Assembly (NCBI GenBank): GCA_963763015.1
Contig: CAVXML010000010.1
Coordinates: 1-64,000, forward strand
Source of the DNA: Fodinibacter sp963763015
GTDB lineage: Bacteria; Actinomycetota; Actinomycetes; Actinomycetales; Dermatophilaceae
Direction: 5' to 3'
DNA: 64,000 nucleotides
The position numbers and the translations under genes are program-made. The notes under the pieces are model-generated. The model did not search any database. It was not told the DNA's origin and was given only the letters and a program-made list of their open reading frames with translations. Positions 8,592-15,880 of the stretch are shown here, in pieces. Each line of letters opens with the position of its first letter. Positions within the stretch are counted from its first letter, which is position 1.

Positions 8592-8618
8592 GCCCGGCCG
8601 CCCTTCTGGCGGTCGGGC
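8592..8618 (+). terminator. Hairpin terminator
   Basis: Arms GCCCGGCCGCC (8592-8602) and GGCGGTCGGGC (8608-8618) pair with one G-U, around a CTTCT loop. It follows the secreted-protein stop by 13 bases. The rest of the gap to 8837 shows only a small CTCACC/GGTGAG hairpin at 8644-8660. Confidence 0.7.
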
Positions 8619-8837
8619 GCTGCCGGCTGCTCGCCACGACGCGCTCACCGAACTGGTGAGATCGCTGGTGCCGCTGTGGTTCATGAGGCACAATGGCGTC
8701 CACAACGGCACCGCAGGGTGCCCACATCACGAGCCGCACGGCATCCGGACCGGGTTGAACCGGCCACCGGCAGACCGCAGGCCATCAGCGTGCACCGGCG
8801 TTGGGGAAGACGTCCCTCGCACGCGAAGGAGGCCAGG

Positions 8838-9353
8838 ATGTCTGTCGCGATGCCGCGTACCGTCACGCGGGGAGTGGTGTACATCCACTCGACCCCGAAA
8901 GCGTTGTGCCCGCACGTCGTCTGGGCGATCGAGGGTGTCCTGGGAACACGGGTGGCCGTGGACTGGACGACGCAGCCGGCCGCACCGGGGCTGGTCCGTG
9001 CGGAGCTCAGCTGGTCCGGCGAGTCGGGCACCGGTGCCCGGATCGCGTCGGCCCTCCGGGGCTGGGACCACCTGCGCTACGAGGTGACCGAGGAGCCCAC
9101 CGCTGGTTCCGACGGGTCACGGTGGTCGCACACGCCGCGCCTCGGCATCCACCACACGTGGACCTCGGCGAACGGCGACGCCGTGGTCAACGAGGACCGC
9201 CTGCGCGAGGTGCTCGTGCTCGCGCAGGGCAGCCCCGAGGCGATTTCCGAGATGCTCGAGGAGCTGCTCGGCACGGACTGGGACGACGAGCTGGAGCCCT
9301 TCCGCTACGCCGGAGACGGCGCCCCGGTGCGCTGGCTCCACAAGGTGGGCTGA
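8838..9353 (+). CDS. DUF3145 domain-containing protein
   Basis: The 171-residue product matches the actinobacterial DUF3145 family: TRGVVYIHSTPKALCPHVVW at the start, VDWTTQPAAPGLVRAEL, then SALRGWDHLRYEVTEEP and WSHTPRLGIHHTWTS. No enzymatic role is established. AAGGAGG at 8826-8832 supports ATG 8838. It converges with fabF, with only 13 bases between the stops. DUF3145 genes are commonly found beside FAS-II genes in actinobacteria, so a link to lipid synthesis is possible but unproven. Confidence 0.9.
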   Translation: MSVAMPRTVTRGVVYIHSTPKALCPHVVWAIEGVLGTRVAVDWTTQPAAPGLVRAELSWSGESGTGARIASALRGWDHLRYEVTEEPTAGSDGSRWSHTPRLGIHHTWTSANGDAVVNEDRLREVLVLAQGSPEAISEMLEELLGTDWDDELEPFRYAGDGAPVRWLHKVG

Positions 9354-9366
9354 GGCGACAGCCTTC

Positions 9367-10608
9367 TCAGACGCTCTTGACGACCAGGGCCACGTTGTGG
9401 CCACCGAAACCGAAGGAGTTGTTGAGCACCGCGATGTCGCCCTCGGGCAGCGCGCGGTGCTCGCCGGTGACGACGTCGAGGTCGATCTTGGGGTCGGGGT
9501 CGTCGATGTTGATCGCCGCAGGCGCCAACCGGTGGTGCACCGACAGCACGGCGAAGAGGCCCTCGAGCGCCCCGGCCGCGCCCAGGAGGTGGCCCGTCAT
9601 CGACTTCGTCGCGCTGACGCACATGCCGTCGGCGTCGGCGCCGAATGCGCGGCGGATGGCGTTGGCCTCGGCGATGTCGCCGACCGGGGTGGAGGTCGCG
9701 TGCGCGTTGATGTGGACGATGTCGGCGTTGCTGAGTCCGGCTCGCTCCACGGCCTCGAGCATGGCGCGTGACGCGCCCGCGCCTTCGGGTTCCGGGGCGG
9801 TGATGTGGTGGGAGTCCGCCGACATGCCGATGGACGCGAACTCGGCGTAGATGCGGGCGCCCCGCGCCTTGGCGTGCTCGTACTCCTCGAGGACCATGAC
9901 GCCGGCGCCCTCGGCCATGACGAAACCGTCGCGTCCGGTGTCGTAGGGGCGCGAAGCGGCCTCGATGTCGTCGTTTCGGGTCGAGAGCGCCTGCATCTGG
10001 GCAAAACCGGCGAAGGGCAGCGGATGGATCGCGGCCTCGGTTCCCCCGGCGACCACGATGTCGGCCCGCCCGCCCCGGATCATGTCGTACCCGGTGCCCA
10101 TCGACTCAGCTCCCGACGCGCAGGCCGAGACGGTGGTGTGGGCACCCGCCCGGGCGCCGAGCTGGAGGGAGACGTTCCCGGCCGAGGTGTTCGGCATGAG
10201 CATCGGCACCGAGAGCGGGAAGACGCGCCGAACGCCCTTCTCCCGGAGGATGTCCCACTGGTCGAGCAGCGTCCAGACACCGCCGATGCCGGTGCCGATG
10301 GCGACCCCGAGCCGGAGCGGGTCGATCTCGGGGGAACCGGCATCCTCCATCGCCGCGCGGGCCGCGATGACGGCGTACTGCGCGCTGGGGTCCATCCGGC
10401 GCACCTCGACCTTGCTCAGCACCTCATCGGGCTTCTGCGCCAGGGTGCACGCGAAGTGCACCGGCAGCTCGTAGCGGTCGAGCCACTCCTGCGGAAGGGG
10501 CTTGGCTCCGGACCGACCCGCGAGGATGCCCTCCCAGGTCTCGGCGATCGTGCCGCCGAGAGGCGTGGTGGCACCAAGTCCGGTCACGACGACGCGGCGT
10601 TCGCTCAT
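9367..10608 (-). CDS. fabF: Beta-ketoacyl-ACP synthase II
   Basis: KAS II catalyses chain-elongating condensation of acyl groups with malonyl-ACP in type II fatty acid synthesis. The 413-residue sequence shows the full thiolase-fold catalytic set: Cys163 in SACASGAES, His303 in NAHATSTPVGD, Lys335 in SATKSMTGH and His340, plus the C-terminal NNSFGFGGHN. ATG 10608 begins MSERRVVVTGLG, the usual start. It is the last gene of the fasR-fabD-fabH-acpP-fabF cluster and is separated from acpP by 175 bases holding a large stem-loop. Length and order match the Streptomyces cluster. Confidence 0.97.
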   Translation of the reverse strand: MSERRVVVTGLGATTPLGGTIAETWEGILAGRSGAKPLPQEWLDRYELPVHFACTLAQKPDEVLSKVEVRRMDPSAQYAVIAARAAMEDAGSPEIDPLRLGVAIGTGIGGVWTLLDQWDILREKGVRRVFPLSVPMLMPNTSAGNVSLQLGARAGAHTTVSACASGAESMGTGYDMIRGGRADIVVAGGTEAAIHPLPFAGFAQMQALSTRNDDIEAASRPYDTGRDGFVMAEGAGVMVLEEYEHAKARGARIYAEFASIGMSADSHHITAPEPEGAGASRAMLEAVERAGLSNADIVHINAHATSTPVGDIAEANAIRRAFGADADGMCVSATKSMTGHLLGAAGALEGLFAVLSVHHRLAPAAINIDDPDPKIDLDVVTGEHRALPEGDIAVLNNSFGFGGHNVALVVKSV

Positions 10609-10688
10609 GGCTCCTGCTGCTCCTTGTCCGATGGTGAAGGGGAGGGGTGAAGGCGGTGGGCTGCCGTGGTGTCCAGTGTGCTCCCGTC

Positions 10689-10772
10689 CTCCCCGACTTC
10701 GTCTGTCATGTTGCTGCATCTGTTGCCCGGATCCGGCGTGTCGCCGGCATCCGCACAGACGAGGTCGGGGAG
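10689..10772 (-). promoter_or_regulatory. Long stem-loop between acpP and fabF
   Basis: The 18-base arm at 10689-10706 (CTCCCCGACTTCGTCTGT) pairs with 10755-10772 with a single T-G mismatch. The loop holds a second hairpin with CCGGCG/CGCCGG (10733-10738, 10742-10747) extended past one bulge. Such a structure after acpP can stabilise or partly terminate the transcript. Function is inferred. Confidence 0.6.
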
Positions 10773-10783
10773 GCGGGGGTGGG

Positions 10784-11032
10784 TCAGGACTGGTTCTTGG
10801 CGATGAAGCTGACGGCGTCGCCCACGGTGCTGAGGTTCTTGACCTCGTCGTCGGGGATGCGCACGCCGAACTTCTCCTCGGCGTTGACGACGATCGTCAT
10901 CATCGACAGCGAGTCGATGTCGAGGTCGTCGGTGAAGGACTTGTCCGACTGCACCTCGGCAGGCTCCAGACCGGTCTCCTCGTTGACGATCTCGGCCAGT
11001 CCGGCGAGGATCTCCTGCTCACTCTGTGCCAT
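10784..11032 (-). CDS. acpP: Acyl carrier protein
   Basis: This 82-residue acidic protein carries growing acyl chains on a phosphopantetheine arm attached to Ser41 in the DIDSLSMM motif. The helix pattern and the C-terminal DEVKNLSTVGDAV are typical. AAGGAG precedes ATG 11032 at a spacing of about nine. It lies between fabH and fabF. The 78-base gap to fabH contains a perfect 16-base palindrome (CCCGTGGG/CCCACGGG, 11085-11100), and the gap to fabF holds a long stem-loop. The two structures could let the small abundant ACP message be processed separately. Confidence 0.97.
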   Translation of the reverse strand: MAQSEQEILAGLAEIVNEETGLEPAEVQSDKSFTDDLDIDSLSMMTIVVNAEEKFGVRIPDDEVKNLSTVGDAVSFIAKNQS

Positions 11033-11110
11033 GTGCTCTGCTCCTTCGATCTCTTCTCGGGTGTGCTGCTGCTGGCCCGGGTGACCCGTGGGCCCACGGG
11101 AGTGCTGTGG

Positions 11111-12130
11111 TCAGGGGATGGTCACGACCTGGGCGGCGTAGGACAGCCCCGCGCCGAAGCCGATCTGCAGTGCCAGGCCCCCGCGGGGGATCTCCCCCTG
11201 GCGCACCATGCGCTCCATGGCGAGGGGCACCGAGGCGGCCGAGGTGTTGCCCGTGTAGGCGATGTCGCGCGCGATGGCCACGTCGTCGGGCAGCTTCAGC
11301 TGCTTGGCCATCGCTTCGACGATCCGGACGTTCGCCTGGTGCGGCACGAACGCGTCGAGCTGGTCGACCGTCACGCCGGCGGCGTCGAGCGCCCGCTGGG
11401 CCACCGGGGCCATGCTCCACACGGCCCAGCGAAAGACCGTCTGGCCCTGCATCCCGATGTGCGGCCAGCCGAGGTTCTGTTCATGGACGTCGATCCAGCT
11501 CTCGGTCTGGGAGATGGCCTCCCACTTCTCGCCGTCCGACCCCCAGATGGTTGGGCCGATGCCGGGAGTGTCCGAGCGGGTCACGACTGCGGCGCCGGCG
11601 CCGTCGCCGAAGATGAACGCCGTGCCGCGGTCGTCGCGGCTCGTGAAGTCAGACAGCCGCTCGACGCCGATCACGAGGACGTTCTCGGCCGTGCCGCCGC
11701 GCACCATGTCGTTGGCCAGGGCGATGCCGTGGCAGTAGCCGGCGCACGCGGCGGAGATGTCCAGGGCCATCGCCGTGCTGCCGAAGCGCTCGGCGACCAG
11801 CGGTGCCGCGGCGGGCGTCTGGTAGGGCCAGCTCACCGTCGCGAGGAGGATCGCGTCGACGTCCGTCCCCTGGAGCCCGGCCATCGCGAGGGCCGGCTCG
11901 GCAGCGAGCACGGACATGTCGATGACGGACTCGTCCTCGCCGGCCCAGCGGCGCTCGATGATGCCCGAGCGTTCCTGGATCCACTCGTCCGAGGAGTCGA
12001 TGCGCTCGACGATCTCCGAGTTGGGCACGACCCGGCGCGGACGGTAGCCCCCGATGCCGCTGATCCGGGCGTGCTGCCAGGGGGTGGACGGGCGCAGGGT
12101 GGAGGCGAAGCCCTTCGAGGTCACGGTCAT
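11111..12130 (-). CDS. fabH: Beta-ketoacyl-ACP synthase III
   Basis: FabH starts fatty acid synthesis by condensing an acyl-CoA primer with malonyl-ACP. The 339-residue sequence has the catalytic Cys129 in ISAACAGYCHG, His264 in FVPHQANVRI and Asn295 in YTGNTSAAS. The DDRGTAFIFGDGAGAAV segment and the C-terminal GFGAGLSYAA are also standard. ATG 12130 overlaps the fabD stop by four bases (ATGA), so the two are translationally coupled. Iso- and anteiso-branched primers would fit an actinobacterium, but primer choice cannot be read from the sequence. Confidence 0.97.
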   Translation of the reverse strand: MTVTSKGFASTLRPSTPWQHARISGIGGYRPRRVVPNSEIVERIDSSDEWIQERSGIIERRWAGEDESVIDMSVLAAEPALAMAGLQGTDVDAILLATVSWPYQTPAAAPLVAERFGSTAMALDISAACAGYCHGIALANDMVRGGTAENVLVIGVERLSDFTSRDDRGTAFIFGDGAGAAVVTRSDTPGIGPTIWGSDGEKWEAISQTESWIDVHEQNLGWPHIGMQGQTVFRWAVWSMAPVAQRALDAAGVTVDQLDAFVPHQANVRIVEAMAKQLKLPDDVAIARDIAYTGNTSAASVPLAMERMVRQGEIPRGGLALQIGFGAGLSYAAQVVTIP

Positions 12131-13065
12131 GCGGAGTGCTCCTTGATCAGGGTCCGGGCGGCGTCGAGGTCGTCCGGGGTGCGGACCGCGAGGAGCTCGA
12201 CGCCCTTGAGCGCCCGCTTGGCGAGCCCGACCAGGGTCCCCGCCGGGGGCAGCTCGATGATCGCCGTGGCGCCGAGCTCGGCGAACCGCTCCATGCACAG
12301 GTCCCAGCGCACCGGGTGCGACACCTGGGCGACGAGGCGCTGGAGGACCTCCCGGCCGTCGGTGACGACCGCCCCGTCGCGGTTCGAGACGAGCGTGACA
12401 CCGGGATCGGAGACGTCGTGGTCGGTCCACTCGTCGAGGGCGGCCACGGCGGGCTGCATGTACGACGTGTGGAAGGCGCCGGCGACCTTGAGCGGGATGA
12501 CCCGGGCGCGGGCCGGTGGGTCCGCGGCCAGGGCGGCGAGCGCGTCCAGCGCGCCGGCAGCGACGACCTGGCCGGCGCCGTTGACGTTGGCGGGCGTCAG
12601 CCCGTGGCGCCCGATCGTCGCGAGGACCTCCGCCGGGTCGCCGCCCAGGACGGCGCTCATGCCCGTCGGCGAGGCAGCGCTCGCCTCCGCCATGGCGCGA
12701 CCGCGGAGCGCCACGAACCTCATCGCGTCTACCTCCGAGAGCACCCCCGCCCCGGCTGCCGCCGTGATCTCGCCGACCGAGTGCCCGGCGAGGGCGCCCG
12801 TCCCGGCTGGTGCCGCGGCATCCTGCTCGTCGGTCGAACCGGACAGCTCCCGCAGGGCGAGCAGACCCGCGCCCACGAGCAGCGGCTGGGCGACCGCGGT
12901 GTCCTTGATGGTCTCGTCGTCAGACGTCGTGCCGTGCGCGACGAGGTCGACCCCGGCTGCCTCCGAGAGCGCTCCGAGCCGGTCGCGCAGACCGGGCAGG
13001 TCGAGCCACGGCTGCAGGAAGCCGGCGGTCTGGGAGCCCTGGCCCGGGCAGACGAGAACGATCAC
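12127..13065 (-). CDS. fabD: Malonyl-CoA:ACP transacylase
   Basis: FabD loads malonyl groups onto ACP. The 312-residue protein starts VIVLVCPGQGSQ, the usual N-terminus, and has the nucleophile Ser96 in GHSVGE and the partner His199 in GAFHTSYM. The start is GTG 13065. A GGAGG (13070-13066) touches it with no spacer, so initiation may be inefficient or use another mechanism. Longer in-frame starts reach back to 13149 but would cross the inverted repeat at 13131-13151, so I reject them. It is the first gene after fasR and probably has its own promoter in the 96-base gap. Confidence 0.95.
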   Translation of the reverse strand: MIVLVCPGQGSQTAGFLQPWLDLPGLRDRLGALSEAAGVDLVAHGTTSDDETIKDTAVAQPLLVGAGLLALRELSGSTDEQDAAAPAGTGALAGHSVGEITAAAGAGVLSEVDAMRFVALRGRAMAEASAASPTGMSAVLGGDPAEVLATIGRHGLTPANVNGAGQVVAAGALDALAALAADPPARARVIPLKVAGAFHTSYMQPAVAALDEWTDHDVSDPGVTLVSNRDGAVVTDGREVLQRLVAQVSHPVRWDLCMERFAELGATAIIELPPAGTLVGLAKRALKGVELLAVRTPDDLDAARTLIKEHSA

Positions 13066-13130
13066 CCTCCAACACTGACCCGGATGCCGTGACCGTTTCG
13101 TGATGCGTGGCGACGAACCTGGCAGCCCGG

Positions 13131-13151
13131 TTTTGGAGGTTTCCCCCAAAA
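13131..13151. promoter_or_regulatory. Candidate FasR operator upstream of fabD
   Basis: The 21-base site reads TTTTGGAGG, then TTT, then CCCCCAAAA: nine-base inverted arms with one mismatch around a three-base centre. It lies 66 bases upstream of the fabD start and just after the fasR stop. FasR of Streptomyces binds the fabD promoter region, and this is the only strong dyad there. The assignment is inferred. Confidence 0.55.
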
Positions 13152-13161
13152 GGGGCAGCGG

Positions 13162-14349
13162 TCAGCCCCGTGGTGCGGCTCGCGCCTGTGGACCGAGCCG
13201 GTGGACCGCGAGCGCGGTCCGGACTGTCTGGGCGTCGTGGGCATCACCGAGGTCGTAGCCGATCGCCTTGGTGATCCCGCTCAGCCGGTATCGGACCGTG
13301 TTGGGATGGACGAACAGTGCGCGCGCCGTTCCCTCCACGCCGAGGTCGCCGTCGAGGTACGCAGCGGCGGTGGCGAAGAGGTTGCCACCAGGGCTCTCGA
13401 GCAGGGGGCGCACGATGCGGGCGACGAGGGCCCCCCGGGCCGGCAGGTCGCCGAGGAGGGCGCGCTCGGCCAGGAGGTCGTCCGCGTGCACCGGGCGAGG
13501 TGCCGCGGGCCAGGCGGGGGCCGCGCTGTGACCCGAGATCGCCGCCCGGGCGCTGCGGCCCGCGGCGAAGAGGTGCGGGACCGCGGGCCCGACGACCAGG
13601 GGACCGTCGCCGAGGAGCGGGTCGAGGTCGACCGCGAGCGCCATCGGGTCCCCGACGCTCCCGCCGATGCAGATGATGCGCGGTCCGTGGATCGCGACGA
13701 GCAGCTCCACATCGGTGCGCCGGGCAACACGGTGGAGGTCGGTGAGCACGGCTGCCGTGGCTCCCGGCGGGGTGGATCCGACGACGACGGCGACCCGGGT
13801 CACCGAGCCCCAGCCCAGGGCCGCGGCTCGGGACTGCATCGACTCGTCGGCCTCGCCGCGGATCACCGCGTCGACGACGAGGGACTCCAGGCGGGCGTCC
13901 CACGCCCCGCGCGCCTCTGCGGCCTGCGCGTACACCTCGGCCGCGGAGAAGGCGACCTCGCGGCTGTAGCGCAGCACCGCCTCGCGCGCCAGGTCGTCCT
14001 CGCCGGGTGCCGCCAGACCCGCGATCTCGCGCTCGACCACCGCGATGACGGTGCGGATGAGGTCGAGGGTCTGGGCCAGGGAGATGGAGCGGGTCAGCTC
14101 TCGTGGGGCGGTGCCGAAGACGTCGGCCGTCACGGCCGGGCTCTGCTGCTCACCGCCGAACCAGTCGAGGAAGGAGCTGATGCCGGCCTGCGCCACAAGG
14201 CCGACCCACGACCGGTTCTCCGCGGAGAGCGACCGGTACCACTCGTGGTCGGCCTCCATCTGCTGCACCGCGGCGGCCCCGAGGTCGCCTGCCGCCCGTG
14301 CGACGCGGGTGCGGGTGGCGGCCGACGGGGACGGCCGGGCTGTCGGCAT
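13162..14349 (-). CDS. fasR: PucR-family transcriptional regulator, FasR-like
   Basis: The 395-residue protein ends in a PucR-type helix-turn-helix (GVEGTARALFVHPNTVRYRL) and has an N-terminal GGDEF-like CdaR/PucR middle region. Its position upstream of fabD-fabH-acpP-fabF is the same as FasR in Streptomyces coelicolor, where it activates the fatty acid synthase genes. ATG 14349 has a TACACT hexamer ending six bases earlier and no ribosome binding site, suggesting a leaderless mRNA. It is separated from argG by 60 bases. Assignment as FasR rests on family plus context. Confidence 0.88.
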   Translation of the reverse strand: MPTARPSPSAATRTRVARAAGDLGAAAVQQMEADHEWYRSLSAENRSWVGLVAQAGISSFLDWFGGEQQSPAVTADVFGTAPRELTRSISLAQTLDLIRTVIAVVEREIAGLAAPGEDDLAREAVLRYSREVAFSAAEVYAQAAEARGAWDARLESLVVDAVIRGEADESMQSRAAALGWGSVTRVAVVVGSTPPGATAAVLTDLHRVARRTDVELLVAIHGPRIICIGGSVGDPMALAVDLDPLLGDGPLVVGPAVPHLFAAGRSARAAISGHSAAPAWPAAPRPVHADDLLAERALLGDLPARGALVARIVRPLLESPGGNLFATAAAYLDGDLGVEGTARALFVHPNTVRYRLSGITKAIGYDLGDAHDAQTVRTALAVHRLGPQARAAPRG

Positions 14350-14355
14350 GCTGGA

Positions 14356-14361
14356 AGTGTA
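14356..14361 (-). promoter_or_regulatory. -10 element of fasR (leaderless)
   Basis: TACACT on the minus strand ends six bases before ATG 14349, so the transcript would begin at or next to the start codon. No clear -35 hexamer is visible. Confidence 0.5.
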
Positions 14362-14409
14362 TTTGTATGCGGTTCACAAGCCGGCCCATGTCGCCGGATG
14401 CCGTGCGCC

Positions 14410-15837
14410 TCAGTCGGTGCCCGACTCCATCGCCGCCCGGTCGAGTGCCTCCTCCTCGCCGGCAGCTGCGAGGGGGTTGGCCGTGATCTGGTCGTACCCG
14501 CCCGCAGGCAGCTCGCCGAAGAGGGTGCCGTGCTCGACGAGCAGCTGCCCCTGCTCGACCGGCTGGCCGGCGTACACCTCGAGCTTCGCTCGGCTGTCGG
14601 CGATGTCGAGGTTTCGCATGGTGAGCTGGCCGATCCGGTCGACCGGGCCGAAGGCGGCGTTCTCCACCCGCTCCATGGACAGCTTGTCGGGGTGGTAGCT
14701 GAAGTTCTCCCCGCGGGTGTCCACGATCGAGTAGTCCTCGCCGCGGCGCAGGCGCAGGGTGACCTGACCGGTGACCAGCGAGGCGACCCACCGCTGGAGG
14801 GCCTCACGCATCATCAGGCTCTGCGGGTCGAGCCACCGGCCCTCGTAGAGCAGGCGGCCCAGCCGGCGGCCCTCGGCGTGGTAGTTGGCCAGGGTGTCCT
14901 CGTTGTGCACCGCGTTGAGGAGCCGCTCGTAGGCGATGTGGAGCAGGGCCATCCCGGGGGCCTCGTAGATGCCGCGGGACTTGGCCTCGATGATCCGGTT
15001 CTCGATCTGGTCGGACATGCCGAGCCCGTGCCGACCACCGATGCGGTTGGCCTCGTCGACGAGCGCGACGGGGTCGAGGCGACGGCCGTCGATCGCGACC
15101 GGACGGCCCTGCACGAAGGACAGCGTCACGTCCTCGGTCTCGATGACGACCGAAGGGTCCCAGAACCTCACGCCCATGATGGGCTCGACGACCTCCATCG
15201 ACTCGTCGAGGTGCTCCAGGGTCTTCGCCTCGTGGGTGGCCCCCCAGATGTTGGCGTCGGTCGAGTAGGCCTTCTCCTGGCTCGAGCGGTACGGCAGGTC
15301 ACGCTCGGTGAGCCAGTCGCTCATCTCGTGGCGCCCGCCGAGCTCGGCCACGAACTCGGCGTCCAGCCAGGGCTTGTAGATGCGCAGGTTGGGGTTGGCG
15401 AGCAGCCCGTAGCGGTAGAAGCGCTCGATGTCGTTGCCCTTGAACGTCGACCCGTCCCCCCAGATCTCGACCGAGTCGGCATGCATCGCGCGCACGAGCA
15501 GGGTTCCGGTGACGGCACGCCCCAGGGGGGTGGTGTTGAAGTAGGTCCGGCCGCCGCTGCGGATGTGGAAGGCGCCGCAGGCGATCGCCGACAGCCCCTC
15601 CTCGACGAGCGCGTGGCGGCAGTCGACGAGCCGGGCCAGCTCCGCGCCGTACTGGCCGGCGCGGTCGGGCACGGTGTCGATCTCCGGCTCGTCGTACTGG
15701 CCGAGGTCCGCGGTGTACGTGCAGGGGACGGCGCCCTTCTCCCGCATCCAGGCGACCGCGACGGAGGTGTCGAGCCCCCCTGAGAAGGCGATGCCGACGC
15801 GCTCGCCGACGGGCAGGGACGTCAGGACCTTGGACAC
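14410..15837 (-). CDS. argG: Argininosuccinate synthase, Escherichia coli-like subclass
   Basis: ArgG joins citrulline and aspartate using ATP in arginine synthesis. The 475-residue sequence has the ATP-binding AFSGGLDTSVAVAWM near residue 17 and long stretches shared with the E. coli-type enzyme, such as STFKGNDIERFYRYG and GGRHGLGMSDQIENRIIEA. It is longer than usual at the C-terminus by an acidic tail of about 25 residues. The gene stands alone, away from other arg genes. GTG 15837 has no ribosome binding site but lies eight bases after a TATAGT hexamer. A 12-base palindrome in that promoter is a likely arginine repressor site. Confidence 0.96.
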   Translation of the reverse strand: MSKVLTSLPVGERVGIAFSGGLDTSVAVAWMREKGAVPCTYTADLGQYDEPEIDTVPDRAGQYGAELARLVDCRHALVEEGLSAIACGAFHIRSGGRTYFNTTPLGRAVTGTLLVRAMHADSVEIWGDGSTFKGNDIERFYRYGLLANPNLRIYKPWLDAEFVAELGGRHEMSDWLTERDLPYRSSQEKAYSTDANIWGATHEAKTLEHLDESMEVVEPIMGVRFWDPSVVIETEDVTLSFVQGRPVAIDGRRLDPVALVDEANRIGGRHGLGMSDQIENRIIEAKSRGIYEAPGMALLHIAYERLLNAVHNEDTLANYHAEGRRLGRLLYEGRWLDPQSLMMREALQRWVASLVTGQVTLRLRRGEDYSIVDTRGENFSYHPDKLSMERVENAAFGPVDRIGQLTMRNLDIADSRAKLEVYAGQPVEQGQLLVEHGTLFGELPAGGYDQITANPLAAAGEEEALDRAAMESGTD

Positions 15838-15845
15838 GCTGTAAG

Positions 15846-15873
15846 ACTATACAGAGTTCTGCATATGCAGTAA
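15846..15873 (-). promoter_or_regulatory. argG promoter with candidate ARG box
   Basis: On the minus strand a -35-like TTACTG (15873-15868), a 16-base spacer and -10 TATAGT (15851-15846) precede GTG 15837 by eight bases. The palindrome CTGCATATGCAG (15859-15870) overlaps the -35 and the spacer. Its TGCAT/ATGCA halves resemble ArgR operators. Binding there would block the promoter. ArgR identity is inferred. Confidence 0.65.
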
Positions 15874-15880
15874 CCGAGGG

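Noticed and set aside
10502..13078. Long plus-strand frame opposite acpP, fabH and fabD
   Set aside because: It is antisense to three certain genes and reads as Arg/Asp/Val low-complexity sequence.
13066..13149. Longer FabD with an N-terminal extension to 13149
   Set aside because: The extra residues match no FabD and would cross the inverted repeat that looks like the operator.
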